Below, one piece after another: positions 22,597 through 33,038 of a stretch of DNA of 64,000 nt. Under the pieces are notes generated by a model, which was not told where the DNA came from, made no database searches, and saw only the letters and a list, made by a program, of their open reading frames with translations. This DNA is from Symbiodinium natans (lineage: Eukaryota > Sar > Dinophyceae > Suessiales > Symbiodiniaceae): positions 230,124 through 294,123 of the forward strand of contig CAJNDS010002460.1 of assembly GCA_905221605.1 (NCBI GenBank). Direction: 5' to 3'. A program made the translations under genes and the position numbers. Position 1 is the stretch's first letter; each line of letters starts with the position of its first letter.

Positions 22597-23454
22597 GCTC
22601 TAAGCCAAACGCACCGCGCCAAGCCGCGCGATGCAATCGCGAGCGATTCAGTGATTACGAACTCCCAGGCCCCCGGAAGGATCCAAAAACAAGATCCCCT
22701 TTTAGGGTTTAGGGTTTAAAACCCTAAACCCTAAACCCTAAACCCTCCGAACCCCCGATGCTCCAGACCCTGCGAAGGCACCTGGACGGCGGCTGCTCGA
22801 TGGGGCGCCGGTGTTCTGCAGCAGTTGGGTTTGGGGGAATCGGCACGAGGCCAGGTGGGGGCTTCCGAAATAAGGGGGTTTAGGGTTTAGGGTTTAGGGT
22901 TTGGGGTTTGGGGTTTGGGGTTCTTTATGGGTCCTCATTTTAGGGTTTATGGGTCCTCATTACAAGGCGGCCCCTAGTAGTTAGGCTACCAAAAACAGGG
23001 CCATAATTTCGAGAGCTGCCCATGTAGAGCTTGAAGGGTTTATAGCAGGCGAGGGCTATCCTTTATCGGGTTCAGGGTTCAGGGTTTATAGGGGGTTTAT
23101 CGGGAGCATAGGGTCTATAGGGTCTAGAGACTTCATAGGGTTTACAGGGCATAAGGTTTATTCGGCTTTACGGGGTTTCTGCGGTTTGTAGGGTGGGGAG
23201 GCGATGCAATCCCTAACAACCCTAAACCCTACATCCTAAACCCCTAAACCCTAAACCCTGGGTTTACGTAGGTCTTGGGGTTTCTGGCTCTCCAAAACCA
23301 GAGCCTCGTATCTCAGAAGCAGACACCCAGGCAGGGGCCGGGGGGGCCAGGGGGCCCGGGGGGGGGGGGGGTAGCCCTTCCTTAAGGAACCTTGAAGCGC
23401 TTAGGGGGGGCGGGGGGGGCCCAAGGGAAGGTCGTCGTGGTGAGGTTGGTGAAG

Positions 23455-23710
23455 TCATCCTCGCCGATGAGATTCTGATGACGCGCGCCTTCAAGGCACG
23501 CGTAGCCTCATCCTTTTGGTGGCTTCTTGATGCTCCTTGTGAGACCCCCGCACGAAGTTTCCTGACCTTCAAGACAAAGGTGCAGAACTTCACTGTCTTG
23601 GTTGTAGCGGAAGAGGCACAGAGACGCATCATCTTCCACACGAGTGCCGCGGTGATAACACGGTGGTCCTCGGTATTGGCTAAGACACCGTTGCTCCTCA
23701 AACTTCTCCA
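23455..23710 (-). CDS. Unassigned coding-like segment
   Basis: One of the longest non-repetitive islands (about 430 bp). A minus-strand frame contains LANTEDHRVITAALVWKMMR and ATKTVKFCTFVLKVRKLRAG-like composition; a second frame is also open over part of it. Left of 23455 the frame dissolves into Pro-rich translation of G/C runs. Not recognised. Confidence 0.35.
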
Positions 23711-24156
23711 TTACACATCCCCATGTTGGTTTAAGGGTTTAGGGTTCAGGGTTCCCTAAGCCCTAAGTCCTATTACTGAACAGCCCTAAGCCCCAAAACT
23801 TAAAAAAAGGCGCGCAGGGCACAGATTGTTTGGGTTTAGGGTTAGGGTTTAGAGTTTTAGGGTTTGGGTTTGGGGTTTGGGGTTGAGGGTTTAGGGTCTC
23901 AGGTGTAGGATGGTTTAGGGTGTTAGGGTCTTAGCGATTTAGGGTTTACAAGGTTTAGGGGTTTAGGGCCCGGACCGTGCCTCAGGGTTTCGGGCTCTAA
24001 CCTTGCCACGTTGCAGCAGAAGAGGCGTGGCCCTTCGAAGCTCTTGGGGCATGGAGCTTACCAGGTCGGGTCCTATCCCCACAAACCCCAGCGACCCCTA
24101 GCCCTGAGTAGGCACGTCAAGAGCCAGAGAAATTCCGAAGCCCCCCCCCGACGCTC

Positions 24157-24199
24157 AAGGATCGGCAGGAAGCGCGCGCGATGCAAGGCCCGGTGCTAC
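24157..24199 (-). CDS. Weak exon candidate
   Basis: Acceptor AAAAGGCTGCTTCAG, reads VAPGLASRALPAD, donor unclear. The plus-strand open frame over 24011-24241 is Arg/Pro-rich and less protein-like. Confidence 0.25.
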
Positions 24200-25164
24200 C
24201 TGAAGCAGCCTTTTGATGGCGATGGCTGCCCTAAACCCTAAACCCTAACCCTAAACCCTAAACCCTAAACCCTAAACCCTAAACCCTAAACCCTAAACCC
24301 TAAACCCTAACCTGCTGAACCCCAGAGCCTAAGTCCTAGAGTCCCTAGAGCTGGCAAAGGTAATCCGAGGACATTCAAGGCAAGCAAGAGGGTGATTTTC
24401 AGCGGCTAGAGGTTTTGCCAGGTTTGTTGAAGGATGCTCGAAAGGGTTGCATCCACAGGACATGTCGATGTTCTGATAACCCTGAGTAGCAATCACATGA
24501 CTGTGTTGAACAGGCGCCTGCGCCAAGGATTGTGTTCCTAAACAACTCCTACCCTGGCCTTTCTGGAGCCACAGTGACGGGCTCATGTTCGGTGAAAACA
24601 AAACCTGCCCCCCTCTTCCCCCCCCCCCCCCCCTAGAAAAAAAACAAAACCCTAAAATGCCAAAACCCTGAAACGCTAAAGCCCTGAAACGCTAAAGCCC
24701 TGAAACGCTAAAACCCTAAAACCCTATACCCCAAAACCAACCCACAACCACACCACTGGGGAAAAAGGAGGGGGGGGGGGGACCTTCTTAAGGCCCTTGG
24801 GCTAGGGCTTAGGGCCTTAGGGACCCAACACCCCAAGTTGAAACCCCCAAGCTTAAAACCTGCAAGCCCTGAAGCACCAATCCCGGACTGAAAAACCAAA
24901 AGCCCTACAAACCCAAGAAACCCTAAAGCGCCAGAGCCCTAAGCCACAAGCCCTCGCCCTAACCCCTAGAACCGCCCACAACCACACCACCGGAGGGCGA
25001 GGGGGAGCACCTAGATCATGATCCTACAGCCTTAAAGTAAGCCAAAACCCTAACACCTTAAACTTAAACTGCAAAAACCCTACGCTGCTAAACCCTAAAA
25101 TCCTTGACCAAACCCCTGGTTGGGCTCCTGTTTAGGAACTTACTTGTACGATTTGCTGTATATT

Positions 25165-25276
25165 CTAGACCCAAAAGCAACGTAGGCAACAAACAGGCAT
25201 CCTTTTCGGTTTAAGGGGGCTTACAAGAAAACCAAAGCCCTAAAGAAAGGGAAACAGGGCCTGCTCTGGGTGTTAC
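25165..25276 (+). mobile_element. Family A element, diverged
   Basis: Starts CTAGACCCAAAAGC and ends GGCCTGCTCTGGGTG; inner GGCTTACAAGAAAACC matches the family core. Confidence 0.5.
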
Positions 25277-26128
25277 TCTAACCCTAAACCCTAATCTCCC
25301 ATCTCTCAACCCTAGACCTTCCTGCCTACTCTGGGTCCTGGTATTCTCACTATGAGAACTAAGCCCTGTGACAAGAACCCAGCATTCCGAGAGATCGAGC
25401 CTTGCGCCCAGCCTCAAACCGCCCCCCCCCCCCCCCCCCCCCCGGGCTTGTAACAACCTCGACCTCTAGATCTTCATTTAGGCTTTATAGGGTTCAGGGT
25501 TTAAGGTTTCGGGTTTAGGGCTCGGGTCTTTACTAACCCTAAACCCTAGACCCAAATTCGAGAGAGGCTTACGGTTTAGGCTTGAGGGTCCCTCCTAGGC
25601 CCTCGGCGATCCAGTTTCTAAGTCGTGCTACCTCAGCTGCATGAACTTATAGTTAACAAACCTGGCGACGGGCGTTGCGGGTGTTGCTGGCACGAGGAGC
25701 AGCGGACGGAGAAGGACGCTCGTTTTTGTTCACGTGTCTTGGTGCTGACACTGACCAAGAGCAACTCCTTCAGAGCTTGCTGACTGTAAAAGTCCCCCGA
25801 GGACTGGTTTTGAGGAGATCGCTGTCTACGGCTTGTGCCTACCCCTCAACCCTAGACCCTATATAGACCCTAAACCCTAAACCCCAAACCCTAAACCCTA
25901 AACCCCGAACCCTTGCACCGTGGCTCCATGCCCTCCCGCAGAGTATCCAGAAATTAGAAAATTCTCGACCCTAACTCCAAGACCTCCGGATCCTGCCCAA
26001 CCAACCCTAAACCCTAAACCCTAAACCCTAAACCCTAAACCCTAAACCCTAAACCCTAAACCCTAAACCCTAAACCCTAAACCCTAAACCCCCCCCCCCC
26101 TACCCCTGATTTTCCAAAGGGTTTACTA

Positions 26129-26372
26129 CCTTGGACCCTTAAGGTTGCACCCTCGGGTTTTGGGCCCCTACTAAGGGAAAAAAAGGGCCATGTTAGGAGT
26201 ATGTTAGGGTTTAGGGTTTAGGGTTTAGGGTTTAGGGTTTAGGGTTTAGGGTTTAGGGTTTAGGGTTTAGGGTTTAGGGTTTAGGGTTTAGGGTTTAGGG
26301 TTTAGGAGTATATTAAGGGGAACTTTTAGGGATACAACCCCAGGGGGACGAGTCTTCATCCCTTTGATTCCT
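26129..26372 (+). mobile_element. Family C element interrupted by a TTTAGGG tract
   Basis: Sequence from ACCTTGGACCCTTAAGG to ACGAGTCTTCATCCC matches 58034-58158, but a tract of about 14 TTTAGGG units is inserted at TTAGGAGTATRTTA, which is present on both sides (26193-26206 and 26302-26315). Confidence 0.7.
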
Positions 26373-26790
26373 AAACCCTAATTTAGGGTTTAGGGTTTAG
26401 GGTTTAGGGTTTAGGGTTTAGGGTTTAGGGTTTAGGAACGGTTAGTAAATCCTAAACCCCAAATCCTCAACCCTTACTAACCGGTGCTAGAGGGGCGACG
26501 GAACTCCTCAAAAACATGTTGGCAGCCCAAGATCTGTGACCACTTCGTGGCCACAGGAGTGTCCGCTGCAATTTTGGAAACCATGCGCCCGAGAGTCAAG
26601 TGTTTAGGGTTTAGGGTTTGGGGCTTGCGAGGTTCAGGTTTAGGGTTTGGGGTTTAGGGTTTAGGGCTTAGGGGTTAGCAGGTTGCGGCTTTGGGTTCAG
26701 GGCTGGGAACTCTCTCGGGCGGCTGGACATAGTCCCCTGAACCCAAAAGACCCTTAACCCTAAACCCTAAAAACCCTAAACCGCCACACT

Positions 26791-26877
26791 CTAGGAAGCA
26801 TAGTCGATCTTGTGCGCGTATGCCGGCCCGCTGCGCAGTCGGTCCCACTCCTCAGCGGGCCATGTAGTGTTGGGGCA
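26791..26877 (-). CDS. Unassigned terminal exon with stop
   Basis: Acceptor CAAGCCTGTGCAG; frame includes TWPAEEWDRLRSGPAYAHKI and ends in TAG at 26791. Trp/Tyr content and sharp open frame suggest real coding sequence. No donor fits well, so this may be the last exon of a minus-strand gene. Confidence 0.45.
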   Translation of the reverse strand, partial: CPNTTWPAEEWDRLRSGPAYAHKIDYAS

Positions 26878-27412
26878 CTGCACAGGCTTGGGGCTTGCTA
26901 TGATGCCTATAACTAGGGTGTGAGGCTGGCCCAGTCGCAGGCCACGAGCTCTTCTGACAACCCTGCAACACCCAATCCCCGAAACCAGAGAGACTGCGGT
27001 TTAGGGTTTAGGGTTTAGGGTTTAGGGTTTAGGGTTTCGGGTTTAGGGTTGAGGCCGAGTATCGCTCACTCCCTGGTCGGGTCTCCAGGTATGGTAGTCG
27101 CCGAAACTCGCGAAGGGATCGTGGAAGAGCTGGGTCCTCACAGGGCTTTCTAGGGTTCCCAGGGCCCTAAGCTCTAAGCCCCAAGCCCTAAGCCCTAAAC
27201 ATGAAGCCCTAAAGCCCCAAGCCCTAAACATGAAGCCCTAAAGCCTAAACCCTAAACCCTAAACCCTAAGCCAGTCTTGGACATGAAACGGTTTAGGGTT
27301 TAGGGTGGTGGCTTCGAAACCTGGGCACTCGCCTGAATGGGGTACCCCGGCCAGGCGACCAACACCTAACAACCCGCCACACCGAGGGCAAATACAGATT
27401 TAAAGAGCGAGG

Positions 27413-27418
<6 letters not shown>

Positions 27419-27458
<40 letters not shown>

Positions 27459-27745
27459 GAGAGAGAGTGAGAGAGAGAGAGAGAAAGAGACATTTGTAGA
27501 AATTAAAGAAATGCAGGCAAGCCTACAGAAATGACGAAATACATAAATGACAAAAACATAAACATAACAACATAAGAAGGACAGACGAGACTATACATGT
27601 GACATTGAAGAACACAAACTGAAAGCAACAACCGAGATGGAGAGAGAGAGAGAGAGTGTGTGAGAGAGAGGCAGAAACCAACATTCAAGAGAAAGAGGTG
27701 AGACAGGGAGACAGACAGACGGACGGACGGACGGACAGACAGACA
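27419..27745 (+). repeat. GA-rich microsatellite cluster
   Basis: (GA)n at 27419-27486 and 27640-27668, then (GACA/GACG)n at 27705-27745, separated by A-rich unique DNA. Ser/Leu-rich minus-strand frames here are artefacts. Confidence 0.9.
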
Positions 27746-27806
27746 GGGGGGTTGAGCCCTAGGATAGGACTTCGGAATGCATGAGGCTTCGTCACTCTTT
27801 GTCGGC

Positions 27807-27878
27807 CTGATGCCCGCAGTCTTCTCAACGCCGTGGAGGTCGAAACAAGCCGCCAGTTTCCCTTCGATGCCCCGTCGC
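27807..27878 (-). CDS. Unassigned exon candidate, possibly EF-hand-like
   Basis: Acceptor CTGCGAGCCCAG, GC donor GCATCAG/GCCGAC. Frame includes GIEGKLAACFDLHGVEKTAG. The F-D-x-x-G spacing resembles the start of an EF-hand loop, but acidic ligands are missing. Confidence 0.4.
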
Positions 27879-28000
27879 CTGGGCTCGCAGCGTCAAGTGC
27901 GCATGATACTTCCCTAAACCCAAAAACTCTACAACGCTAAATTTCGGCCCTGCTTGCAGAAAGGTGTAGGGTTAGGCTTGCAGATTACTTGGGGGTAAGA

Positions 28001-28116
28001 CTAGACCCGGGAGTGGCCTAGGAATAAAAAGGGTACCCTTTTTTGGGTTTAAGGAGATGATAAGGGAACCCCAAACCCTTTAAAAAAAGGAAAAAAGGGC
28101 CTACTCCCGGTCCTAG
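28001..28116 (+). mobile_element. Family A small inverted-repeat element
   Basis: 116 bp with ends CTAGACCCGGGAGT and ACTCCCGGTCCTAG, inverted to each other, and inner TAGGAATAAAAAGGGTACCC and AAAAGGGCCTACT boxes found in the other copies listed here. No coding capacity: MITE-like. Confidence 0.65.
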
Positions 28117-28399
28117 AAGAACATGGAGGAGGGTTGGGGGATGTGGAGGGTTTTTGGGGGCTTGGGGTTCCGATAATCACATCGCACTAGGACAGCGCAA
28201 GTAGAAACAGGACTTCGGGGTTTAGGGTTTAGGGCTTAGGGTTTAGGGCACATCGGCCGAAGGTAGGCACTTAACTTACAACAACGGGCCTTTTGCAGGA
28301 CTTCTTTCAGGAAATTCGAGCCTTGGTTCAGGGAAAAACCCTAAACCCTAAACCCTAAACCCGCCTAAACCCTAAAGCCTGAGCAGTGGTTAGCCGGCT

Positions 28400-28459
28400 A
28401 GCAACGCCATGAATGCTGGTGAGGTCGCCACCAGGTGCCTTCCTTTGGCAAGATGGGAA
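28400..28459 (-). CDS. Weak exon candidate
   Basis: Acceptor GTGCTTCTGTAACAG is good; frame reads CQRKAPGGDLTSIHGV. Donor not settled. Confidence 0.3.
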
Positions 28460-28654
28460 CTGTTACAGAAGCACAAGACCCTGGGCACCAGATTCAACAG
28501 TAAACAGTAAACAGAAAACAGTAAACAGTAAACCCTAAACCCTAAACCCTACCAAACCCTAAACCCTACCAAACCCTAAACCCTACCAAACCCTAAACCC
28601 TAAACTCTAAACCCTAAACCCCAAACCCTAAACCCTAAGCCAAGTGGCGCGTAC

Positions 28655-28714
28655 TGGAAGAAGGTGCCATTCATAGGGGCCACGCAGCTTTGCCAGTCTT
28701 GCATGACCTTCGAG
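28655..28714 (-). CDS. Unassigned 20-codon exon candidate
   Basis: Acceptor CCTGCGCGCAG, donor CTTCCA/GTACGC; reads LEGHARLAKLRGPYEWHLLP. CCCTAAA left, TTTAGGG right. Confidence 0.45.
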
Positions 28715-29182
28715 CTGCGCGCAGGGCTTAGGGTTTAGGTTTAGGGTTTAGGGTTCAGGGTTCAGGGTTTAGGGTTTGAAAAGGACGCCGTATTCTACAA
28801 GGGACCCTACCGTAGAAAGCGAGAGATACAGACTTCCGGGGCGTTAGCTTAGGGTTTAGGGGGGTTAAGGGGTTTTGGGGGGTTTCGGGGGTTTAGGCCC
28901 CTCGTAGGTTGCCAACCACGAAGCCCTAAACCCCCCTTATCCCCATATACCTGAACCCCTAAACACCCTAAGCCTTCACACCAAGCATTCGACCACCCGA
29001 CTCAAACAGTCACAAAGACAGCAGAAAAGAACAGATGAACCGCCCTAAACCTAAGAACCCAAACCTGCAAAGCCTTATCCCTCTCAACCCTACTTTAGAC
29101 CCAAAGTCACAAACGGCTTTATCCAACCGATTCACCCAAGAACCACTCGTTGGCCCAAAGCCGAAACCGTCAAACACACCCT

Positions 29183-29465
29183 GATCCCCTCCCCCAAAAA
29201 TTAACCCCCCCCCCCACCCCCCCCCCCCAACATTAAAATCCCCCTATATACGATAATATATCCATAATATAACTACAACATAACCATAATATAACTGTTG
29301 AAGAAATATAATATAGCTTTAATATACTTATAATATGACTATCATAAAACTACAAGATAATATATCTGTAATATTATAACCCAGTATATGATTATATCTA
29401 TAATGAAACTATAATGAGAGTATTTGATATAAGGGGGTAGGGGCGGGGGGTTAATGTTAGGGGGA
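29183..29465. repeat. AT-rich block between C-rich and G-rich arms
   Basis: AAAAATTAAC plus C-runs on the left and G-runs plus GGGGTTAATGTT on the right are roughly inverted; between them about 200 bp are dominated by TATAATA-type sequence (29240-29430). It could form a large hairpin. Confidence 0.55.
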
Positions 29466-29900
29466 GGGGATTCTTCTGGAGAGCGTCGTGGTGCTTCCGG
29501 TTGGAGTCACTGCACGCCCTGAGGCGAGGAGGGTCTGCAGGGGGGTTTAGGGTTTAGGGTTTAGGGTTTAGGGTTTAGGGTTTAGGGTTTAGGGTTTAGG
29601 GGATTCTCCCCGTGCAGCAATAGAAGCATACAAAAGGGCTGCTGCTGCAGGAGCCCTAGGCGATTAGATGCCCAAGATCGTGTGTCAGAAAGTTGCGGAT
29701 GATGCTACCAAGTACCTGCGCTTGAGTCGGATTGCTTCCAACACAGACCCAGCTTCTTGAGCGAACAACCACAACCGCAACAACCTTGCATATCTCATCA
29801 AACCAAGCAACCCAAAACCCTAAGCCCTAAACCCTAAACCCTAAACCCTAACTGCCCAGAGCATCACACCCTAAGCCTCTCCGCCCAAGCGACCCAAAAC

Positions 29901-29967
29901 CTGGGCCGGTGGCGCCTCGCCCGCTCGCGCCGATTACTTCGCACAACTTGCTGCTGCCGCCACTTGG
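29901..29967 (-). CDS. Unassigned exon candidate, Arg-rich
   Basis: Acceptor CCACGCTTGCACAG, donor GCCCAG/GTTTTG. Frame reads KWRQQQVVRSNRRERARRH. Confidence 0.45.
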
Positions 29968-30494
29968 CTGTGCAAGCGTGGATGATGGACCTTTAGCAAC
30001 TCAAGATGCTCAGGATCTAGGTTTCCCTAAACCCTAAACCCTAAACCCTAAACCCTAAACCGTAAACCCTAAACCCTAAACCCTAAACCCTAAACCCTAA
30101 ACCCTAAACCCTAAACCTGGGCTTGTGCTTAGCCGAAACCCAAAGCCATCTTAACCCTGCAGGGAATCTACGAGAATCGGGGACCCCAATATAGATCCCC
30201 AAATCGTAGGATCCCCTTATAGTACGGACCGCGCTAAGTACCCCAAATTTCGGAAACCGCCATAGGGCTTTGGGCTTGAGGGCTTGGGGCTTGGGGTTGC
30301 TTCCAGCTTCGCTCTGCGAATACCAATGACATGGATGCCTCTACCTCTTTCCCATGTTGTCGACAAGCTGGTCAGCAGGAAGTGGTCAAAACACACCCCG
30401 ACCCCGAAGCCCTGAAGAATCACCCTAAACCCTAAACCCTATGCCCTAAACCCTCAGCCCTAAACCCACCGTGCAGGCTGCGAGATCGGTTTAC

Positions 30495-30544
30495 TCAGCG
30501 GCCGGCGAAGACTCGTCTTTGCCCTTCACAAAGCGCACCATTAT
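30495..30544 (-). CDS. Unassigned exon candidate next to the dioxygenase gene
   Basis: Acceptor CCTTTGCCGCAG lies eight bases after CCCTAAA repeats; donor GCTGA/GTAAAC. Frame reads IMVRFVKGKDESSPAA. It could carry the end of the dioxygenase message: in the phase left open by the previous exon a stop would follow at once. Confidence 0.45.
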
Positions 30545-30905
30545 CTGCGGCAAAGGTTGGGTTTAGGGTTTAGGGTTTAGGGTTTAGGGTTTAGGGTTTA
30601 GGGTTTAGGGTTTAGGGTTTAGGGTTTAGGGTTTAGGGTTTAGGGTTTAGGGTTTAGGGTTTAGGGTTTAGGGTTCAGGGTTCAGGGTTTAGGTTTTAGG
30701 CTTTAGGGTGTAGGGTGTAGCCACTTAGAGTTTCTTGATAGCACTGCACCTCAGAGGTTCGGGGGCCTCTACGGTTTAAGGGCGCAGCCCCAAACCCTCA
30801 AACGCCTACGCAAACTGATTCCTGAACTCGGCACCGAGCTTACCTGCTCCCAAAGTCAGCTCGTAACCTTTGAGGGGTTTAAGGCTTCTAGGGTTCTTAA
30901 AATAA

Positions 30906-31005
30906 CCCTAAGGGCCCAAGTTTTCGGAATCGTGGGCCTTTTAAAGTACTTCCTATATACGGACTTTGGGGTGCATATAGTAATGAGGTACATGGACCCT
31001 TAGGG
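30906..31005. mobile_element. Family B palindromic small element
   Basis: About 100 bp running from CCCTAAGGGCCCAAG to GGTACATGGACCCTTAGGG; core TTAAAGTACTTCCTATATAC and GGACTTTGGGG shared with the other two copies. Confidence 0.6.
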
Positions 31006-31127
31006 TAAGGCTTAGAGCCAGAGCTTGCGAAACAAACTCGGCAGCTTCGAGCGCATTTTGTCTCCTGGCCCATCTATTTTAGCTCAGCTTCTACAACTGT
31101 CAGCAAAAAAGATGCGGGACGGTTGAC

Positions 31128-31214
31128 CCTAAGGGTCCATGTACCTGAATAGGGAATCCTTGGGTCTTAAAGTTCTTCCTATGTAGGGACTTTGGGGCCC
31201 AAGTATGTAATGAG
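31128..31214. mobile_element. Family B element, right end lost to a CCCTAAA tract
   Basis: CCTAAGGGTCCATGTACCTG then the family core up to GTAATGAG, after which AACCCTAAACC repeats begin where AGGTACATGG would be expected. Confidence 0.55.
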
Positions 31215-31516
31215 AACCCTAAACCTTAAACCCTAAACCCTAAACCCTAAACCCTACACGTATGCAAACAGCGTTCAGATGGCCCGAAGGCGTATGAGAA
31301 CCATTATTCCTGCTAGACTTCGTCCGCTTCGTTCCTACATCCTGAACTCTAAACCGTAGCACTTCGAACCCTAAACCCTAAACCCTAAACCCTAAACCCT
31401 AAACCCTAAACCCTAAACCCTAAACCCTAAACCCTAAACCCTAAACCCTAAACCCTAAACCCTAAACCCTAAACCCTAAACCCTAGGGGGCTCAGGGCTT
31501 CGAACCCGCAACTTAC

Positions 31517-31613
31517 TGAAAGAAAAGGATCAGCGTGTAGCGCTCACCGGAAGCCATGCGAGTCACGCCGTGGAGAAGCGATGAGGAGTGTACCTGAGGG
31601 CGGCTACCTCTTG
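31517..31613 (-). CDS. 2OG-Fe(II) dioxygenase gene, exon with distal His and Arg
   Basis: Frame reads LLHGVTRMASGERYTLILFF, a good match to the last strands of prolyl-4-hydroxylase-type 2OG-Fe(II) oxygenases: metal-binding His and, ten residues later, the Arg that binds 2-oxoglutarate. Acceptor on the minus strand is CCCTAAACAG, formed by the telomere-type repeat; donor is CA/GTAAGT. It begins with two bases that complete the codon left open by the exon at 44671-44731. The copia element lies in the intron between them. Confidence 0.65.
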
Positions 31614-32475
31614 CTGTTTAGGGTTTAGGGTTTAGGGTTTAGGGTTTAGGGCTTAGTCTCGGGGTTTCGAGGGTTTCGGGCTTAGGAGCGGCCAGGGGAG
31701 AATAAGATTCTTGCGACAATTCTTGAAGAGGGCTCGGCAAGCCGGGGGGAGTGCACATGTTGGATTTTCATAGCGGGATGAAGATGCTTTGTGCTGAAGG
31801 TATGTTTGGGTACACGGTTTTGGGGTTTAGGGTTTAGCGTTTAGGGTTTAGGGTTTAGGGTTTAGGGCAACTGACTTGATGATTTGTCATTAGTTGCCCC
31901 GTACGGTCCCCTGGCCCTGTTCATCCGTACACGGTGGACCCTGAAAGCCAGTACAACCCGGAGCAGCTTCTGTGCGTTCTTGAAAACCTCGACCTAACCC
32001 ACGTCCTTGAACCCTGATCCTGAATCCTCAAACCCTCAACCAAGAAGCAGACAAGCCCCAAAGGCATCAACCCCGAACAAAGCACAACATGCTAAACCTC
32101 ATCCCTGGATCCTTAACAGTTTAGGGTTCGGCTTTAGGGTTTAGGGTTTAGGGTTTACCCTTAACCCTAAACCCTAAACCCCCGTTAGTCTGGGAGATTA
32201 TCAAGGGGATTGTTAAGCAGGGCAAAAGACCTGAACCTTCCCTGGAGAAGTTAGAACCCTACGTAGTTGTAGCCGTAGCTATATGAACCTGCAATCCCTA
32301 TACCCTACACCCCAAACCCTAAATCCTAACCCCAAACCCTAAACCCCAAACCCTAAATCCCCAAACCCTCTGGAAACCCAGGAGCCGTGACGTCACCAGC
32401 TCGACGGCTCATCCTTTGGCGAGTTGTGGCGTTTAGGGTTTAGGGTTTAGGGTTTAGGGTTCAGGGTTTAGGGTT

Positions 32476-32480
32476 TAGGG
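32476..32480. repeat. Target-site duplication TAGGG, left copy
   Basis: The five bases before the LTR are TAGGG. The same five follow the other LTR. Five bases is the usual duplication length for copia elements. Confidence 0.75.
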
Positions 32481-32821
32481 TCAAGAGCGCGGGGCTCTTG
32501 AGGTCCAGCAAACGACATGGCAGCTTGGGGTGCTTGGCTCTTGTCTGGCTCGGCTTGTACTCCTTGTACGAACACAGCTGCACCACCAGAGGCTCACTTT
32601 TCCTCACACTGCAGCACGAAGTCCATTGGCCGGTCAGGCGGTCCTACCTCTACCACAGAAGGCGACCACACGACCACCACGCACAAAGACACAAAGCACA
32701 CACGACCTGTTGCCTGCATGTCTTATGCTGCAACTGCTTCTTGTTTTCCGATGCCTACGGCATGTCCGGGAACCAACATGGCCAAAGCCACAGGGTGCGT
32801 CTCATTCCACACCTTTCATCA
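32481..32821 (-). repeat. 3' LTR of the copia element
   Basis: 341 bp, the same length as the 5' LTR, with differences only in the stretches TTGTTTTCC/TTGTGTTCC and GTCCGGG/GTCCTGG. It abuts a TTTAGGG tract on its left. The open frames on the plus strand across this LTR are chance readings of repeat sequence. Confidence 0.95.
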
Positions 32822-32830
32822 CCCCTCCTT
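32822..32830 (-). promoter_or_regulatory. Polypurine tract for plus-strand priming
   Basis: On the element strand AAGGAGGGG lies directly before the 3' LTR start TGATG. This is the expected position and composition of a retrotransposon polypurine tract. Confidence 0.75.
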
Positions 32831-33038
32831 GAGCCACCTGTCAAGGTAGGCTCACAAGGCCGTTTTGGCAATCCAACTGACTGCCATAGGTACCCATGCT
32901 CTCCAAGCGGTGGGTCCTCAAGACTGGGCAATGGCCCTATACACCATCTTCTGTCGAACCTTTGGCCTCCCTTCTCACACGGCCAACGTCCAACTTCCAC
33001 GCCACGGCCCAACAAGCTCGCTCTTCTCGCAAGCCCAT

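Larger units (their letters stand above)
18761..22930. repeat. Telomere-repeat mosaic, 18.8-22.9 kb
   Basis: TTTAGGG tracts at 19330-19370, 19790-19880, 20258-20300, 20855-20970 (about 16 units), 21615-21672 and 22880-22930; CCCTAAA at 20625-20740, 21255-21295, 21410-21465 and 22506-22557. A run of about 20 C then 20 A is at 18852-18891. 20980-21240 and 22110-22280 are unique and unassigned. Confidence 0.85.
22931..27418. repeat. Telomere-repeat mosaic, 22.9-27.4 kb
   Basis: CCCTAAA tracts at 24230-24312, 25865-25915 and 26003-26092 (about 13 units); TTTAGGG at 26204-26303, 26386-26435, 26605-26670 and 26998-27050. 22950-23030 shares AAGGCGGCCCC(T/G)A and CCATGTAG with 59690-59760. 24320-24600 is unique; a minus-strand 90-codon frame there is unassigned. 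A run of about 22 C is at 25422-25443. Confidence 0.85.
27746..32475. repeat. Telomere-repeat mosaic, 27.7-32.5 kb
   Basis: CCCTAAA tracts at 28335-28370, 28530-28640 (with an 18-base CCCTAAACCCTACCAAA unit), 30025-30118, 31225-31257 and 31368-31485 (about 17 units); TTTAGGG at 29545-29600, 30565-30690, 31618-31655, 31830-31868 and 32431-32480 (retroelement target). GGAAACCGCCATAGGGC-type sequence at 30251 is similar to 50530. 29600-29810 and 31870-32120 are unique; short open frames only. Confidence 0.85.
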
